Shown here one piece after another: positions 8,392-15,995 of a stretch of DNA of 41,950 nucleotides. The number at the start of each line of letters is the position of its first letter. Position 1 is the first letter of the stretch. Position numbers and translations under genes: made by a program. The stretch comes from Acidaminobacter sp. GTDB lineage: Bacteria; Bacillota; Clostridia; Peptostreptococcales; Acidaminobacteraceae. The stretch is taken from NCBI RefSeq assembly GCF_030247605.1, contig NZ_JAOTSB010000023.1, positions 1 to 41,950 on the forward strand, written 5' to 3'. The notes below the pieces were generated by a model. It saw only the letters and a list, made by a program, of their open reading frames with translations. It made no database searches and was not told the DNA's origin.

Positions 8392-9237
8392 TTACTCCTC
8401 TAAAAGTTTTTTAACGTAAGTCGGCAGCATAAACGCGCCTGCATGCAGTTCTGTATTGTAGTAATGCATGTCCAGATTTAGCGCTTCAAATCTGTCCGGC
8501 TTCATATCCAGCACCGGATCCAGACCTTTTGAAGAAAATCCGAAAGACCAGAGCGACGAAGGATAGATGCCGATGTAAAACGTATAGACTCTGGAAAGTT
8601 CAAAAATTTCCCGGGTCTTTTCTGCAGCTTTCATCATGTTTTGCCGGTAGATTTCATAAAAAGGACTTTCGTTTTGATTGATCAGGATGCCGTGCTCTGT
8701 GAGCGCTTTATAACAATCGGCATAAAAAGCCTTTGTAAAAAGACCCTCTCCCGGACCAATGGGATCTGTGGAGTCGACCAATATAAGGTCATAGGCCGCT
8801 TCCTTTTCCTTCACGAATTCAATGCCATCTCTAAAGTATAAAGTGACGCGAGGGTCGTCCAGCGCGCAGGACATGGTCGGCAAATACTTTCTTGAAACCT
8901 CAACGACAAGCTGGTCAATTTCAACCATATCTATTTTTTCGATAGTTTTATAGCGGGTAAGCTCCCGTACGGTACCGCCGTCACCGCCGCCTATGACCAA
9001 AACCCGTTTTGCGTCCGGAAATACAGTCATAGGCACATGAACCATCATTTCATGGTAAGTATGCTCCTCTTTTTCGCTGCACATGATCAAACCGTCCAGC
9101 AGCAGCGTCTTTCCAAATTCGACAGTGTCGATGACATCCACTTTCTGATGTTCACTCTCTCCTGAAAATAAATGTGCCTGGACTTTAAGGCTGAACCTGA
9201 CGTTAGGCGTATGTTCCTCAGTAAACCAAAGTTCCAT
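8392..9237 (-). CDS. speE: Polyamine aminopropyltransferase (spermidine synthase) SpeE
   Basis: SpeE transfers an aminopropyl group from decarboxylated S-adenosylmethionine to putrescine, giving spermidine. The 281-residue protein has the N-terminal beta domain and a Rossmann-like core. Key motifs are GGGDGGTVRE (83-92), acidic VEIDQLVVE (about 105-113), and LVDSTDPIGP with the catalytic Asp at about 155. ATG 9237 has GGAGG upstream at the usual distance. It is the first gene of the operon. No speD is present here, so decarboxylated S-adenosylmethionine must come from an enzyme encoded elsewhere. Confidence 0.95.
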   Translation of the reverse strand: MELWFTEEHTPNVRFSLKVQAHLFSGESEHQKVDVIDTVEFGKTLLLDGLIMCSEKEEHTYHEMMVHVPMTVFPDAKRVLVIGGGDGGTVRELTRYKTIEKIDMVEIDQLVVEVSRKYLPTMSCALDDPRVTLYFRDGIEFVKEKEAAYDLILVDSTDPIGPGEGLFTKAFYADCYKALTEHGILINQNESPFYEIYRQNMMKAAEKTREIFELSRVYTFYIGIYPSSLWSFGFSSKGLDPVLDMKPDRFEALNLDMHYYNTELHAGAFMLPTYVKKLLEE

Positions 9238-9948
9238 GGAGAACCTCCTTGTGGGATGCCATTTGGTTGAATGTTGCCTGATTTTTTCTTCTATAAGTAA
9301 TTACCCACAGCCTGACGTTTTAAAAGGACTGTCGGCCGACGGAGGTGATTTATTGAAAAAAGAGTGTTTTTAAAAATATTTCTAGAAATAACGGCATAAA
9401 AAATGAGCTTTTTCAAGCATTTTGAGATTTCCTCAAAATTGCCAAGCCCTTTAGAACGCGAAGTTCTTATCGATTTGTTTAGTATGAGTAAACTTCAAAG
9501 CAACGTTTACTAGGTCAATTCGTTTTGATTAGAACTATTAACCTTATAGTTTACTAATACTAAATATACACAACGTGCACCGTATGTCAACGGCTTTTTA
9601 GAAATGAAATACCCATTTTTTTACACCAATTACAGCGTTTGATGCGACGAATGACTTTTTAAGCCTTCTGCAGGGCAAGAAATTTCCAATGGATTTCACA
9701 AAAAAATCATAAAAAAAATACATTCAATCCACGCTCCCAAGCGGTTTTGACCCATCCTTCCGACCACTTCTCAGAAAGGAAGAACTAACCGGATTTCTTT
9801 ATACTTTAACAGCCGGTATCGGAGCGCTGATCAATCCTATGATCCGGGCCTTGAGACGCAGTTTAGAAAAAAGAAAGCCGGCACCCGGCAAGTCTGAATC
9901 CGACTTCCGGCGCGCCAGCTTCCTATTCATATTCAGCAAAGACAGTCA
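9238..9948. other. 711-base intergenic region upstream of speE
   Basis: AT-rich, with several pieces of structure. Three copies of a 7-mer GTTTACT/AGTAAAC occur at 9487-9493, 9505-9511 and 9549-9555. A hairpin ATTTTGAG/CTCAAAAT lies near 9420-9440, next to a short GC stem followed by six T residues on the minus strand. The palindrome ATTTCTAGAAAT is near 9378-9389. The right end (9866-9911) is the terminator of the GNAT gene. A rightward frame open from 9712 to about 9953 looks protein-like but has no start codon with a ribosome binding site, and is reported only as a finding. No gene is supported. Confidence 0.5.
9866..9911 (-). terminator. Terminator of the GNAT gene
   Basis: On the minus strand GCCGG (9907-9911) can pair with CCGGC (9877-9881) around an inner AAGTC/GACTT stem, followed by TTTCTTTTTT. 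Confidence 0.7.
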
Positions 9949-10719
9949 CTAAGTTAATGAAAAGCCTTCGTTAGGCAGAATTAAACTGCAGCTGTTGTTT
10001 TCCGCATAGACAATTTTTTGATCTGTTTTATCCACCTCATGACCAATATAACCGCCATTAAGAGCTTTTACCTGTGAATGGAAATCCGTCAGACTTAAGG
10101 TGATAAGCTTGCTGTATTCAGCACATACTTCTTCCTGCAGGTCCCTGTGAAGTATGAATCTCCATTTGCCATCACTGTTATCAGGCATTTGGCCGTACTT
10201 CTTCTTTAAACCTTTGACTTTCAGCTCTGCCGACATAACGTTGGCAAGGCTGAAAACATTTTTTGGAGAAACCGTTGAAAACACGTGATAGTAGCCCTTT
10301 TCTTTTATGAGATCAACCGCAAAATCAAGTGTCATTTTTTGAAGCTTATTACCTCTGAAGTCCGGATGAACGACAGTGGTTTCCAAATTGGCAGAATGCA
10401 GCAACACTTCAGGCGGCATCCCGAGATCAAGCCCAAGATTCTTCTCAGTTAATCCCGGGAAGCTGACATACCGATAGGAGATCAATTCATTGTCGACGTA
10501 GACACCGAGAACGAATCCGCCTTGCTTCATATCCTTGAGGTAGTCTTCTTTGGTATCTGTAGCGAAAATGTCCTTATCACGAAGATTCGAGTAGATTAGA
10601 TCCTGAAGCTTCATGACGTCGTCCAGTTTCGAGTCATCCAGCATCAGTATTTGATATTCCTTTTCCTTTTTCTGTCCCTCTGCTCTTGAAACGAGCTTTC
10701 CGAAATCGATCAACTTCAC
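9949..10719 (-). CDS. GNAT-family N-acetyltransferase-like protein
   Basis: About 256 residues. The GNAT acetyl-CoA motif A is visible in TTVVHPDFRGNKLQKMTLDF (about residues 110-130), with preceding beta strands (GGFVLGVYVDNELISYRYV) and a following helix/strand (GYYHVFSTVSPKN). The C-terminal 70 residues (from about LHRDLQ) extend beyond a minimal GNAT domain and are not recognised. The acyl acceptor is unknown. GTG 10719 is proposed because GGTGA lies five bases upstream; in-frame ATG 10731 is possible, with AAAGG very close to it. The gene stands alone, with its own promoter, a leader containing a terminator-like stem, and a 3' terminator, suggesting individual control by attenuation. Confidence 0.75.
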   Translation of the reverse strand: MKLIDFGKLVSRAEGQKKEKEYQILMLDDSKLDDVMKLQDLIYSNLRDKDIFATDTKEDYLKDMKQGGFVLGVYVDNELISYRYVSFPGLTEKNLGLDLGMPPEVLLHSANLETTVVHPDFRGNKLQKMTLDFAVDLIKEKGYYHVFSTVSPKNVFSLANVMSAELKVKGLKKKYGQMPDNSDGKWRFILHRDLQEEVCAEYSKLITLSLTDFHSQVKALNGGYIGHEVDKTDQKIVYAENNSCSLILPNEGFSLT

Positions 10720-10792
10720 GATTGTCACCATCCTTTATTGGTTTGAAAATCAAATTTAAGTTTTAGTGTTAATTACCCCTAAGATGAAAAAA

Positions 10793-10856
10793 ACAGCCAT
10801 AGGATGCGTCGTCAGCGAGAGTTAGCGAGAGCCGCATTAGGGCCGGAGTTAGGTTA
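10793..10856 (-). promoter_or_regulatory. Leader RNA with terminator-like hairpin (putative attenuator)
   Basis: Between the predicted start site (about 10855) and the GNAT start, the leader can fold GGCC/ATGCG against CGCAT/GGCT and is then followed by seven T residues (complement of the A run ending near 10793). A repeated AGCGAGAG unit lies in the loop (read on the plus strand). I could not match it to a known riboswitch or T-box. Confidence 0.5.
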
Positions 10857-10861
10857 ACTGG

Positions 10862-10891
10862 ATCTTATCACGGATTCATTTCTGTTGTCAA
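10862..10891 (-). promoter_or_regulatory. Strong predicted sigma-A promoter for the GNAT gene
   Basis: On the minus strand a consensus -35 TTGACA (10891-10886) is followed by an 18-base spacer and -10 TAAGAT (10867-10862). Confidence 0.7.
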
Positions 10892-11175
10892 TATTCAGTC
10901 ATTCGCATTTTTTGATTCATGTTTGTAATTTCTTTGTTTCTATTTACTCCTAAAAACCGCTGCATTCCCCAAGGCTACTGCATTTGAATTTCTTATACCC
11001 ACATTGAAACGAGTCTTAAACACCTTTATTTTGGCCAAATATTAAATTTTCCTTAAGTGATTATTGGACACACCATAAGTTTTAACAATACTCGAAATCA
11101 TTTTGTAACTTATAGCGTTTGAACCAAAGTGAATAACATCTTGCATTTTTGCTTTTTTTAGACACTCAAAATGAA
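10892..11175. other. AT-rich intergenic stretch between tlpA and the GNAT promoter
   Basis: No ORF, repeat or structured RNA was recognised here apart from the flanking tlpA terminator and GNAT promoter. Confidence 0.4.
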
Positions 11176-11226
11176 AAACAAAAAGTGCAAAGTTGCATTT
11201 TTATGCGACCTTGCACTTTCGTTTTT
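11176..11226 (-). terminator. Terminator of the namA-ccdA-tlpA operon
   Basis: A long hairpin: GAAAGTGCAAGGT pairs with AACTTTGCACTTT around an inner GCATAAAAATGC stem, followed by TTTGTTTTT on the minus strand. Confidence 0.85.
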
Positions 11227-11236
11227 GATTTACACC

Positions 11237-11845
11237 CTATTTTATAGCCTCATATTGCTCTTTGACATAATTAAGGGATTGCTCCATGGTGTCATAGGTC
11301 ATCATGCCGGCTACATAGCCAATAACCCTCTGGTCAGGCGTCACAAAGTAAGAGGACGGCATGCCCGTCACATTGTACATTCCTGCTACTTCACCTTTTT
11401 TGTCCAGTACCGTCAGCATAGAAAGATTCTTCTTGTCCAGATATGCTTTTATTTCTTTTTCATTCTCCTGCACATTTACAAGCAAGACAACGAGATCGTC
11501 ACCATACTTGTCCTGCAGTGCCTGAAGGTCAGGCATCTCCTGATCGCAATAAGTACACCAGGTCGCCCAGAAATTTATCAAAATAAATTTTCCTTCAAAG
11601 TCGGCTATAGACACCATGTTCCCATCCAAATCGGGAAGCTCGAACGGGATCACTTTATTATACGGAACTTCAGCCGATTCTGAAGGTTCAGCCGGCCCTG
11701 CCTGACCATCACCTTGAAGTGACTCCGGAGTCTCTGCCGGTGCTTCCTGAGGTGCACAGCCGGCAAATGCGAGAACCAGAACTAATATCATGCTCAGAAC
11801 CACTAGTAAGCCCGGCCGCCTCAAATTTTTCAATTTAATAGTCAC
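11237..11845 (-). CDS. TlpA/ResA-like thioredoxin-fold lipoprotein
   Basis: A 202-residue secreted lipoprotein with a lipobox LAFAGC (acylated Cys about 30), a Pro/Glu-rich linker (31-63) and a thioredoxin fold carrying WCTYC (C97, C100). It probably reduces or exchanges disulfides outside the membrane. GTG 11845 has GGAGG seven bases upstream. It follows ccdA by 41 bases; CcdA proteins pass electrons across the membrane to thioredoxin-like partners, so ccdA-tlpA forms a coherent extracytoplasmic thiol-reducing pair. The motif WCTYC differs from the WCEPC of classical ResA, so the natural substrate (cytochrome c maturation, sporulation proteins or oxidised protein repair) cannot be assigned. 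Confidence 0.9.
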   Translation of the reverse strand: MTIKLKNLRRPGLLVVLSMILVLVLAFAGCAPQEAPAETPESLQGDGQAGPAEPSESAEVPYNKVIPFELPDLDGNMVSIADFEGKFILINFWATWCTYCDQEMPDLQALQDKYGDDLVVLLVNVQENEKEIKAYLDKKNLSMLTVLDKKGEVAGMYNVTGMPSSYFVTPDQRVIGYVAGMMTYDTMEQSLNYVKEQYEAIK

Positions 11846-11886
11846 AATACTTCCTCCTCGTTTACATGCCGTTTAATTCTATTTGA

Positions 11887-12588
11887 CTAAACCAACAGGC
11901 CGCCAATTTTGACAATGTAGCCCGTCGCGACCAAAATTCCAAAGAGTATTAATATGAAACCCGCGATCTTCGTAATTCTTTCAGCACCTCTTTCAAACTT
12001 CGATATCCATGCACTGATTTCAGTAAGAAATATGGCAGAAACCAGAAACGGAATCGCCATGCCAAGGGAATAAACCAGGAGAAGCATAAATCCCTTCGCA
12101 ACCGTACCGCTTGCGCCGGCGTACAGTAATATTGAAGCCAGGACAGGCCCAAAGCAGGGCGTCCAACCGGCTGCAAAGGCCAACCCAAGAACGAATGCCC
12201 CCGAGTAGGAATTCTCCTTTGCACGCGTCCTGAACCTGCTGACTTTGGCCAGTCCGGAGAATTTTAGGATTCCAACGAGATTCAGTCCAAAAAGTATAAT
12301 GATCATACCGCTGATTCTCTGAATCCACACGCGGTTTCTGGCAAAAAAGGTTCCCAGAAAGCTGGCACCGGTACCCATGATCAAAAAAATCACTGTAAAT
12401 CCCGCCACGAAAACCAGTGTTTTTAGAAAAGCGTGACGGCGTGTCACCTGATTTCCGCCGTCGAGCTGGCTGCCGGTTATATACATCAGATAAGCCGGAA
12501 TCATTGGAATGATACACGGTGAAAAGAAGGAAAGAAGACCCGCTATAAACGCCACACCATAGGACACATCCTGAGCCAGATTAATCAC
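11887..12588 (-). CDS. ccdA: CcdA-family transmembrane thiol-disulfide transporter
   Basis: A 233-residue integral membrane protein with about six helices, matching the CcdA/DsbD transmembrane domain. The two redox Cys residues are in FFSPCIIPMIPAY (C25) and AAGWTPCFGP (C145), the conserved signatures of the family. It transfers reducing equivalents from cytoplasmic thioredoxin to an external partner, presumably the TlpA-like lipoprotein encoded next. GTG 12588 has AGGAGG seven bases upstream. It starts 12 bases after the namA stop, so the three genes form one leftward operon. Confidence 0.92.
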   Translation of the reverse strand: MINLAQDVSYGVAFIAGLLSFFSPCIIPMIPAYLMYITGSQLDGGNQVTRRHAFLKTLVFVAGFTVIFLIMGTGASFLGTFFARNRVWIQRISGMIIILFGLNLVGILKFSGLAKVSRFRTRAKENSYSGAFVLGLAFAAGWTPCFGPVLASILLYAGASGTVAKGFMLLLVYSLGMAIPFLVSAIFLTEISAWISKFERGAERITKIAGFILILFGILVATGYIVKIGGLLV

Positions 12589-12599
12589 GCCCGCACCTC

Positions 12600-13628
12600 C
12601 TATCGATATTTCGCGCGTTCATACTGCTTTGGCCAGACGACCTCTTCGCTAAGACTTCGAGCAGCCGCCAACGGCCAATATGGGTTCCTCAGCAGCTCTC
12701 TGCCCAAAAAGACAAGCTCGATGCCCGGCAAAGCCAGGACATCCTCCGCATGGATCGGTTCCGTCATGCGTCCGCCAGTGATGACAGGAAGTCCCGTCAC
12801 GGTACCAATAATCCGGGCAAATTCAAGCTGGTAACCCGGAAAATCCCGTACGGTTGCGGAGACGACACCACCGGAACTGACATGCAGCAGATCCACGCCC
12901 AAACCTTTTAGATTGGCACCCAGGATCCCCCGAGCAAGATCCTCCGCGTGTAAACCGCCCTCTGAATATTCTTCAGCGGAGATCCGGACACTTAAAGGCA
13001 GCGCCTCCGGCCAAACACTTCGCACCGACCTGACCACTTCAGTCAAAAGTCTGAACCGATTCTCTTCGCTTCCACCATAGTGATCCAACCTGAAGTTTGT
13101 CAGCGGCGAGAGGAATTGATTGATCAAGTAACCATGAGCCCCATGGATCTCAACAAGGTCAAAACCTGCCTTAAGAGCACGCAAAGCGGCCTGCCTGTAA
13201 GCTTCGACGACCTCGTCGATCTCTCCCTGAGTCATGGCCTCCGGCACAGGAAATTCCTCACTGAAACGCACCGGTGACGGCGCGTGAAGCGGGCCGCCTG
13301 TCACAGTCGACTTGCGTCCGGCGTGAATCAACTGAACACCAATTTTTGCACCGGCAGCATGAACGCGTTCCACCACTCTTGCCAGCGCATCGCCTTGTTC
13401 ATCATGCCACAGTCCCAGGCAGTGATCCGATATTCTTCCTTGAGGAAGGACACCGGTAGCCTCGACAATAATCAAACCTGCACCGCCCATAGCTCTGGTG
13501 GTGTAATGTGTTTCATGAAATGCGTTTGCAATGCCATTTTGCGCACTGTACATGCACATAGGCGGCATGACGATTCTGTTTTTCAACTGTAAGGATTTAA
13601 GTTCAAAGGGTTTGAATAACCTTCCCAT
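12600..13628 (-). CDS. namA: NADH:flavin oxidoreductase of the old yellow enzyme family (NamA/YqjM-like)
   Basis: A 342-residue FMN-dependent TIM-barrel ene-reductase. Recognition features are the N-terminal FKPFELKSLQLKNRIVMPPM segment, MCMYSA with Cys25 and Tyr27 typical of the thermophilic/YqjM-like subgroup, VEIHGAHGYLINQFLSP with the substrate-binding His pair, and a C-terminal phosphate-binding ITGGRM segment. It likely reduces activated C=C bonds or nitro compounds with NAD(P)H; the physiological substrate is unknown. ATG 13628 has AGGAGG upstream. Being first in an operon with ccdA and tlpA suggests a role in oxidative or electrophile stress, and it diverges from a Crp/Fnr-type regulator gene which may control it. 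Confidence 0.9.
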   Translation of the reverse strand: MGRLFKPFELKSLQLKNRIVMPPMCMYSAQNGIANAFHETHYTTRAMGGAGLIIVEATGVLPQGRISDHCLGLWHDEQGDALARVVERVHAAGAKIGVQLIHAGRKSTVTGGPLHAPSPVRFSEEFPVPEAMTQGEIDEVVEAYRQAALRALKAGFDLVEIHGAHGYLINQFLSPLTNFRLDHYGGSEENRFRLLTEVVRSVRSVWPEALPLSVRISAEEYSEGGLHAEDLARGILGANLKGLGVDLLHVSSGGVVSATVRDFPGYQLEFARIIGTVTGLPVITGGRMTEPIHAEDVLALPGIELVFLGRELLRNPYWPLAAARSLSEEVVWPKQYERAKYR

Positions 13629-13670
13629 AGCAGTTCCTCCTGATAGCAGATCTATTTCAGCGATTTCTTT

Positions 13671-13685
13671 TGAGATGTATTCTCA
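13671..13685. promoter_or_regulatory. Palindrome TGAGA-N5-TCTCA between namA and the Crp/Fnr gene
   Basis: A perfect 5-5-5 inverted repeat sits just downstream of a possible namA -10 (CATAAT on the minus strand) in a divergent promoter region. Its position fits an operator, but the binding protein is not known. Confidence 0.4.
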
Positions 13686-13795
13686 TTTAATTATGCCCTA
13701 TTTCGTCTTAAAAGAACAGATCATTTTAGGAAAACAAGAAAATAATTCCCCCGGGAGGGGCAGGGGATAAACAAGTGACTCATCTCTAATTGTGA

Positions 13796-13801
13796 TATAA
13801 T
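13796..13801 (+). promoter_or_regulatory. -10 box of the Crp/Fnr-type regulator gene
   Basis: TATAAT in TTGTGATATAAT lies about 50 bases upstream of the chosen start. No good -35 is visible at the right distance, so the promoter may need activation. Confidence 0.4.
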
Positions 13802-13853
13802 TTATTAATACAATAGCAGTGTGAACTATTTATTTCTGCGAGGTGCCTATCCT

Positions 13854-14510
13854 ATGCCAAAGACAAAATCCGCCATGCCAAATACGCCACCAACCTTACT
13901 CCAAGTCCTGCCGGAAGCAGTTTTATCCGAGTGGATCAACACCGGCACTGCCCGTTATGTAAAATTTGATGAAAGCGCGCTGATTTATCTCGCAGGCGAT
14001 CCCTGCACTGCTGTCGACGTGGTTGCAGAGGGTCAGATTGCGGTTGAAAAGATGGACGAAGAAGGCCGTTTGACTAGAATCAGTCAATTTGGAGCGGGTG
14101 ATGTTTTTGGTGCAAATCTGATTTTTTCAGGCTTGAAAGTTTTCCCCTTTGGCGTGTCTGCGCTAAAACCTTCAAAGCTGCTTCGCATAGACCCTGAAGC
14201 CCTGATCCGGTTAGCTATGGCAAACCGCGAAGTATTGCTGTCACTCCTGATGGCTATCTCCATCAAATCTTTCGCACTATCGCAAGGCATAGACTATTTA
14301 ACCGGCAGAAGCATCGAAGACAAGGTGTTAATCTATCTCAGACAGAACCTTCAGCACGGTCAGATACGCCTTCAACCGGCGCTCTCCAAGAAGGCCCTTG
14401 CTGAATATTTGGATATATCCAGAACCTCACTCTCCAGAGCTCTGAGACAAATGAAAAGCGACGGCCTGATCGACTACGACCGGTCGAGCATCACCCTTTT
14501 AAAGCCTTAA
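13854..14510 (+). CDS. Crp/Fnr-family transcriptional regulator
   Basis: A 218-residue regulator with an N-terminal cyclic-nucleotide-binding-like beta barrel (about 20-130), a dimerisation helix (about 130-150), and a C-terminal winged HTH (KKALAEYLDISRTSLSRALRQMKSDGLIDYD). It lacks the N-terminal Cys cluster of [4Fe-4S] FNR, so oxygen sensing through such a cluster is unlikely. ATG 13854 is preferred because GAGGTG lies about eight bases upstream; an in-frame GTG at 13821 has no site. It is divergent from namA-ccdA-tlpA and converges on the hemerythrin gene, so redox or nitrosative stress control is plausible but unproven. Confidence 0.88.
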   Translation: MPKTKSAMPNTPPTLLQVLPEAVLSEWINTGTARYVKFDESALIYLAGDPCTAVDVVAEGQIAVEKMDEEGRLTRISQFGAGDVFGANLIFSGLKVFPFGVSALKPSKLLRIDPEALIRLAMANREVLLSLLMAISIKSFALSQGIDYLTGRSIEDKVLIYLRQNLQHGQIRLQPALSKKALAEYLDISRTSLSRALRQMKSDGLIDYDRSSITLLKP

Positions 14511-14541
14511 TCCGTGGTTCGCGTCACCGCTGCCGGAACTC

Positions 14542-14592
14542 AAAAAGCCTGTTCCCCCTTCTGAAACATTCAGAAGGGAGAGCAGGCTTTTT
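14542..14592. terminator. Bidirectional terminator between the Crp/Fnr and hemerythrin genes
   Basis: AAAAAGCCTG...CCCTTCTG pairs with CAGAAGGG...CAGGCTTTTT, flanked by A and T runs on both sides, serving the two converging genes. Confidence 0.88.
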
Positions 14593-14619
14593 ATAAATCA
14601 GAATTGTGCAGTACACTTC

Positions 14620-15174
14620 TTAGAGCTTTGCTTCCAACGTTTCCAGAAGCAGCACGTATTTTTCACGTGATGCAGCCGCCTCTTCAGTCGCTTCAAAGGC
14701 GTTATACCGCGCCTCAATAGCTTCTTTCGCTTCAGAAGACAGCTCGCGGTCAGCAAAGGTGAACACCACGCCATCTTCTTTGTCGATGTGGCGATGCAGC
14801 AAGTAAGTGTAGCCCATAGCGTTGGAAATCAGATCCAGCTTGGCATCCTCGTCCCCGGCCTCCACTTTTTTCAGCGCCGCCTCCATGTCCGCAAGCAGAA
14901 GTCTCCCGAGGTCATGCTCAACCAGCATGCCCATCTTGACAAGTTTCTCAGCAAGCAGGCCAAGCTCACCCATCATATAGCCAAAGAAGATGTCCTCTTC
15001 TTTGCCATGGTGGTGCTTGTCTGCGTAATTGCGAACGAAGTCAATCATGCTGTGAAAATCTTCAAGCGCCACCTCTTCGCCTCGGAGAACTTTCTGACAG
15101 TAACCCCGCATGACGCCCAGCATTCTTTTAATATAGCGGTGTTCTTCATTCATCAGCAGTACAGAAGGCATCAT
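14620..15174 (-). CDS. Hemerythrin-like domain protein
   Basis: A 184-residue helical-bundle protein with a hemerythrin-type diiron site. Candidate ligands are H12 in NEEHRYIKR, HHHGKEEDIFF (His and Glu), VEHDLGR, and LLHRHIDKEDGVVF (His and Glu), matching the His/Glu spacing of HHE-cation-binding proteins. Such proteins bind oxygen or NO, or act in iron-sulfur repair or redox sensing. ATG 15174 is chosen because AAAGGAAG is upstream and the previous gene's TAA ends one base earlier (TAATATG), implying translational coupling; an upstream TTG at 15195 would overlap that gene. The partner gene encodes an unknown protein. Confidence 0.88.
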   Translation of the reverse strand: MMPSVLLMNEEHRYIKRMLGVMRGYCQKVLRGEEVALEDFHSMIDFVRNYADKHHHGKEEDIFFGYMMGELGLLAEKLVKMGMLVEHDLGRLLLADMEAALKKVEAGDEDAKLDLISNAMGYTYLLHRHIDKEDGVVFTFADRELSSEAKEAIEARYNAFEATEEAAASREKYVLLLETLEAKL

Positions 15175-15175
15175 A

Positions 15176-15811
15176 TTAGGCACTCTTCCTTTCAATCCAT
15201 CTCAATTGATCTGCACTTGCACCAAATTCATATTGATCCGAGGCACCGGAGACAAAGCCCTTGATCCACGCGTGACGGAGCGTATAAAAAAGCTCTACAT
15301 CGCCGCCAACAGCATCCCAAACCGGTTTGTGAACGCATTGCATCATTTTCCAGACAAACTTGTCCGGCTCGCTGGAAACGATCTGATTCACGCGGTCGCA
15401 CGGCATACCGTCGAGAATATAATCGTTAAGACCGTTGAACAGGCTTTCAGGACTGGACGTATTGCCTTCATAGCTGCGTCCCGCTGTCAAACCGTGCTCA
15501 TGGAACAGCGCTTTAAGATCCTCCGTCACTTCAGGCGACTCTGCTGTCAGGCGAGTCAGAAAGGCTGCCTGCCTTGATTCCGCACGGGTAATCCGCTCCT
15601 GAAGCCATCCGTGGATATTGCTTTGATCGATGATCTCTTCCAGAGGTCGGCCGCCGGTTGACGCGCCGTACCGGGCTTCGAATTCCCGCTTCCAGTCCTG
15701 GGCTGGAAGCCCGCGACCATCGGCATAAGCAGCAATAGCGTCCTCAAGATGTTCGAACCAAAGAATTTTATTGTAGAGCCAAAAGTGAACTTTTCCTAAA
15801 AATAAACTCAT
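15176..15811 (-). CDS. Unknown protein encoded with hemerythrin
   Basis: A 211-residue soluble protein that I do not recognise. It starts MSLFLGKVHFWLYNKILWFE, is mostly alpha helical by composition, and has a conserved-looking C-terminal segment with DGMPCDRVNQIV, MQCVHKPVWDAVGGD and TLRHAWIKGF, where the single Cys and His residues could bind metal or a cofactor. There is no signal peptide or membrane segment. ATG 15811 has GGAGG upstream. Its stop is one base from the hemerythrin start, so the proteins are probably made in fixed ratio and may act together, for instance by supplying electrons or a substrate to the diiron site; that is inference only. Confidence 0.75.
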   Translation of the reverse strand: MSLFLGKVHFWLYNKILWFEHLEDAIAAYADGRGLPAQDWKREFEARYGASTGGRPLEEIIDQSNIHGWLQERITRAESRQAAFLTRLTAESPEVTEDLKALFHEHGLTAGRSYEGNTSSPESLFNGLNDYILDGMPCDRVNQIVSSEPDKFVWKMMQCVHKPVWDAVGGDVELFYTLRHAWIKGFVSGASDQYEFGASADQLRWIERKSA

Positions 15812-15910
15812 TTAAGTCATCCTCCAATTTATATCCTACTGTTTTACTCGTATTTGCTAAGAACATCCTAACACACTAAAGTACTTAAATCAGTAACCCA
15901 CGTTACGTGC

Positions 15911-15986
15911 GAAAAAAAAGAGAATACCAGGGATTCAAAAGTCGGTTTCCCGGCTTGCGAATGACCCCAATATCCTCTTTTATTTT
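15911..15986 (-). terminator. Terminator of the DUF503-panE operon
   Basis: AAAAGAGGATATTGGGG pairs imperfectly with CCCTGGTATTCTCTTTT, with an inner AAGCCGG/CCGACTT stem, followed by TTTTTTTT on the minus strand. Confidence 0.8.
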
Positions 15987-15995
15987 CTGATTTAT

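Noticed and set aside
9350..9378. Mini-ORF after GGAGGTGATTTATTG on the plus strand
   Set aside because: Although the ribosome binding site is good, only six codons follow (TTG start to TAA), with no downstream plus-strand gene to regulate.
10793..10856. T-box or S-box riboswitch upstream of the GNAT gene
   Set aside because: Conserved T-box GGGTGG-like and SAM aptamer elements are absent; only a terminator-like stem is supported.
11171..11683. 170-codon plus-strand frame across tlpA
   Set aside because: It starts inside the tlpA terminator and is antisense to the WCTYC-containing lipoprotein.
12020..12517. 165-codon minus-strand frame overlapping ccdA
   Set aside because: Same-strand alternative frame; the ccdA frame has both redox Cys motifs and a good ribosome binding site.
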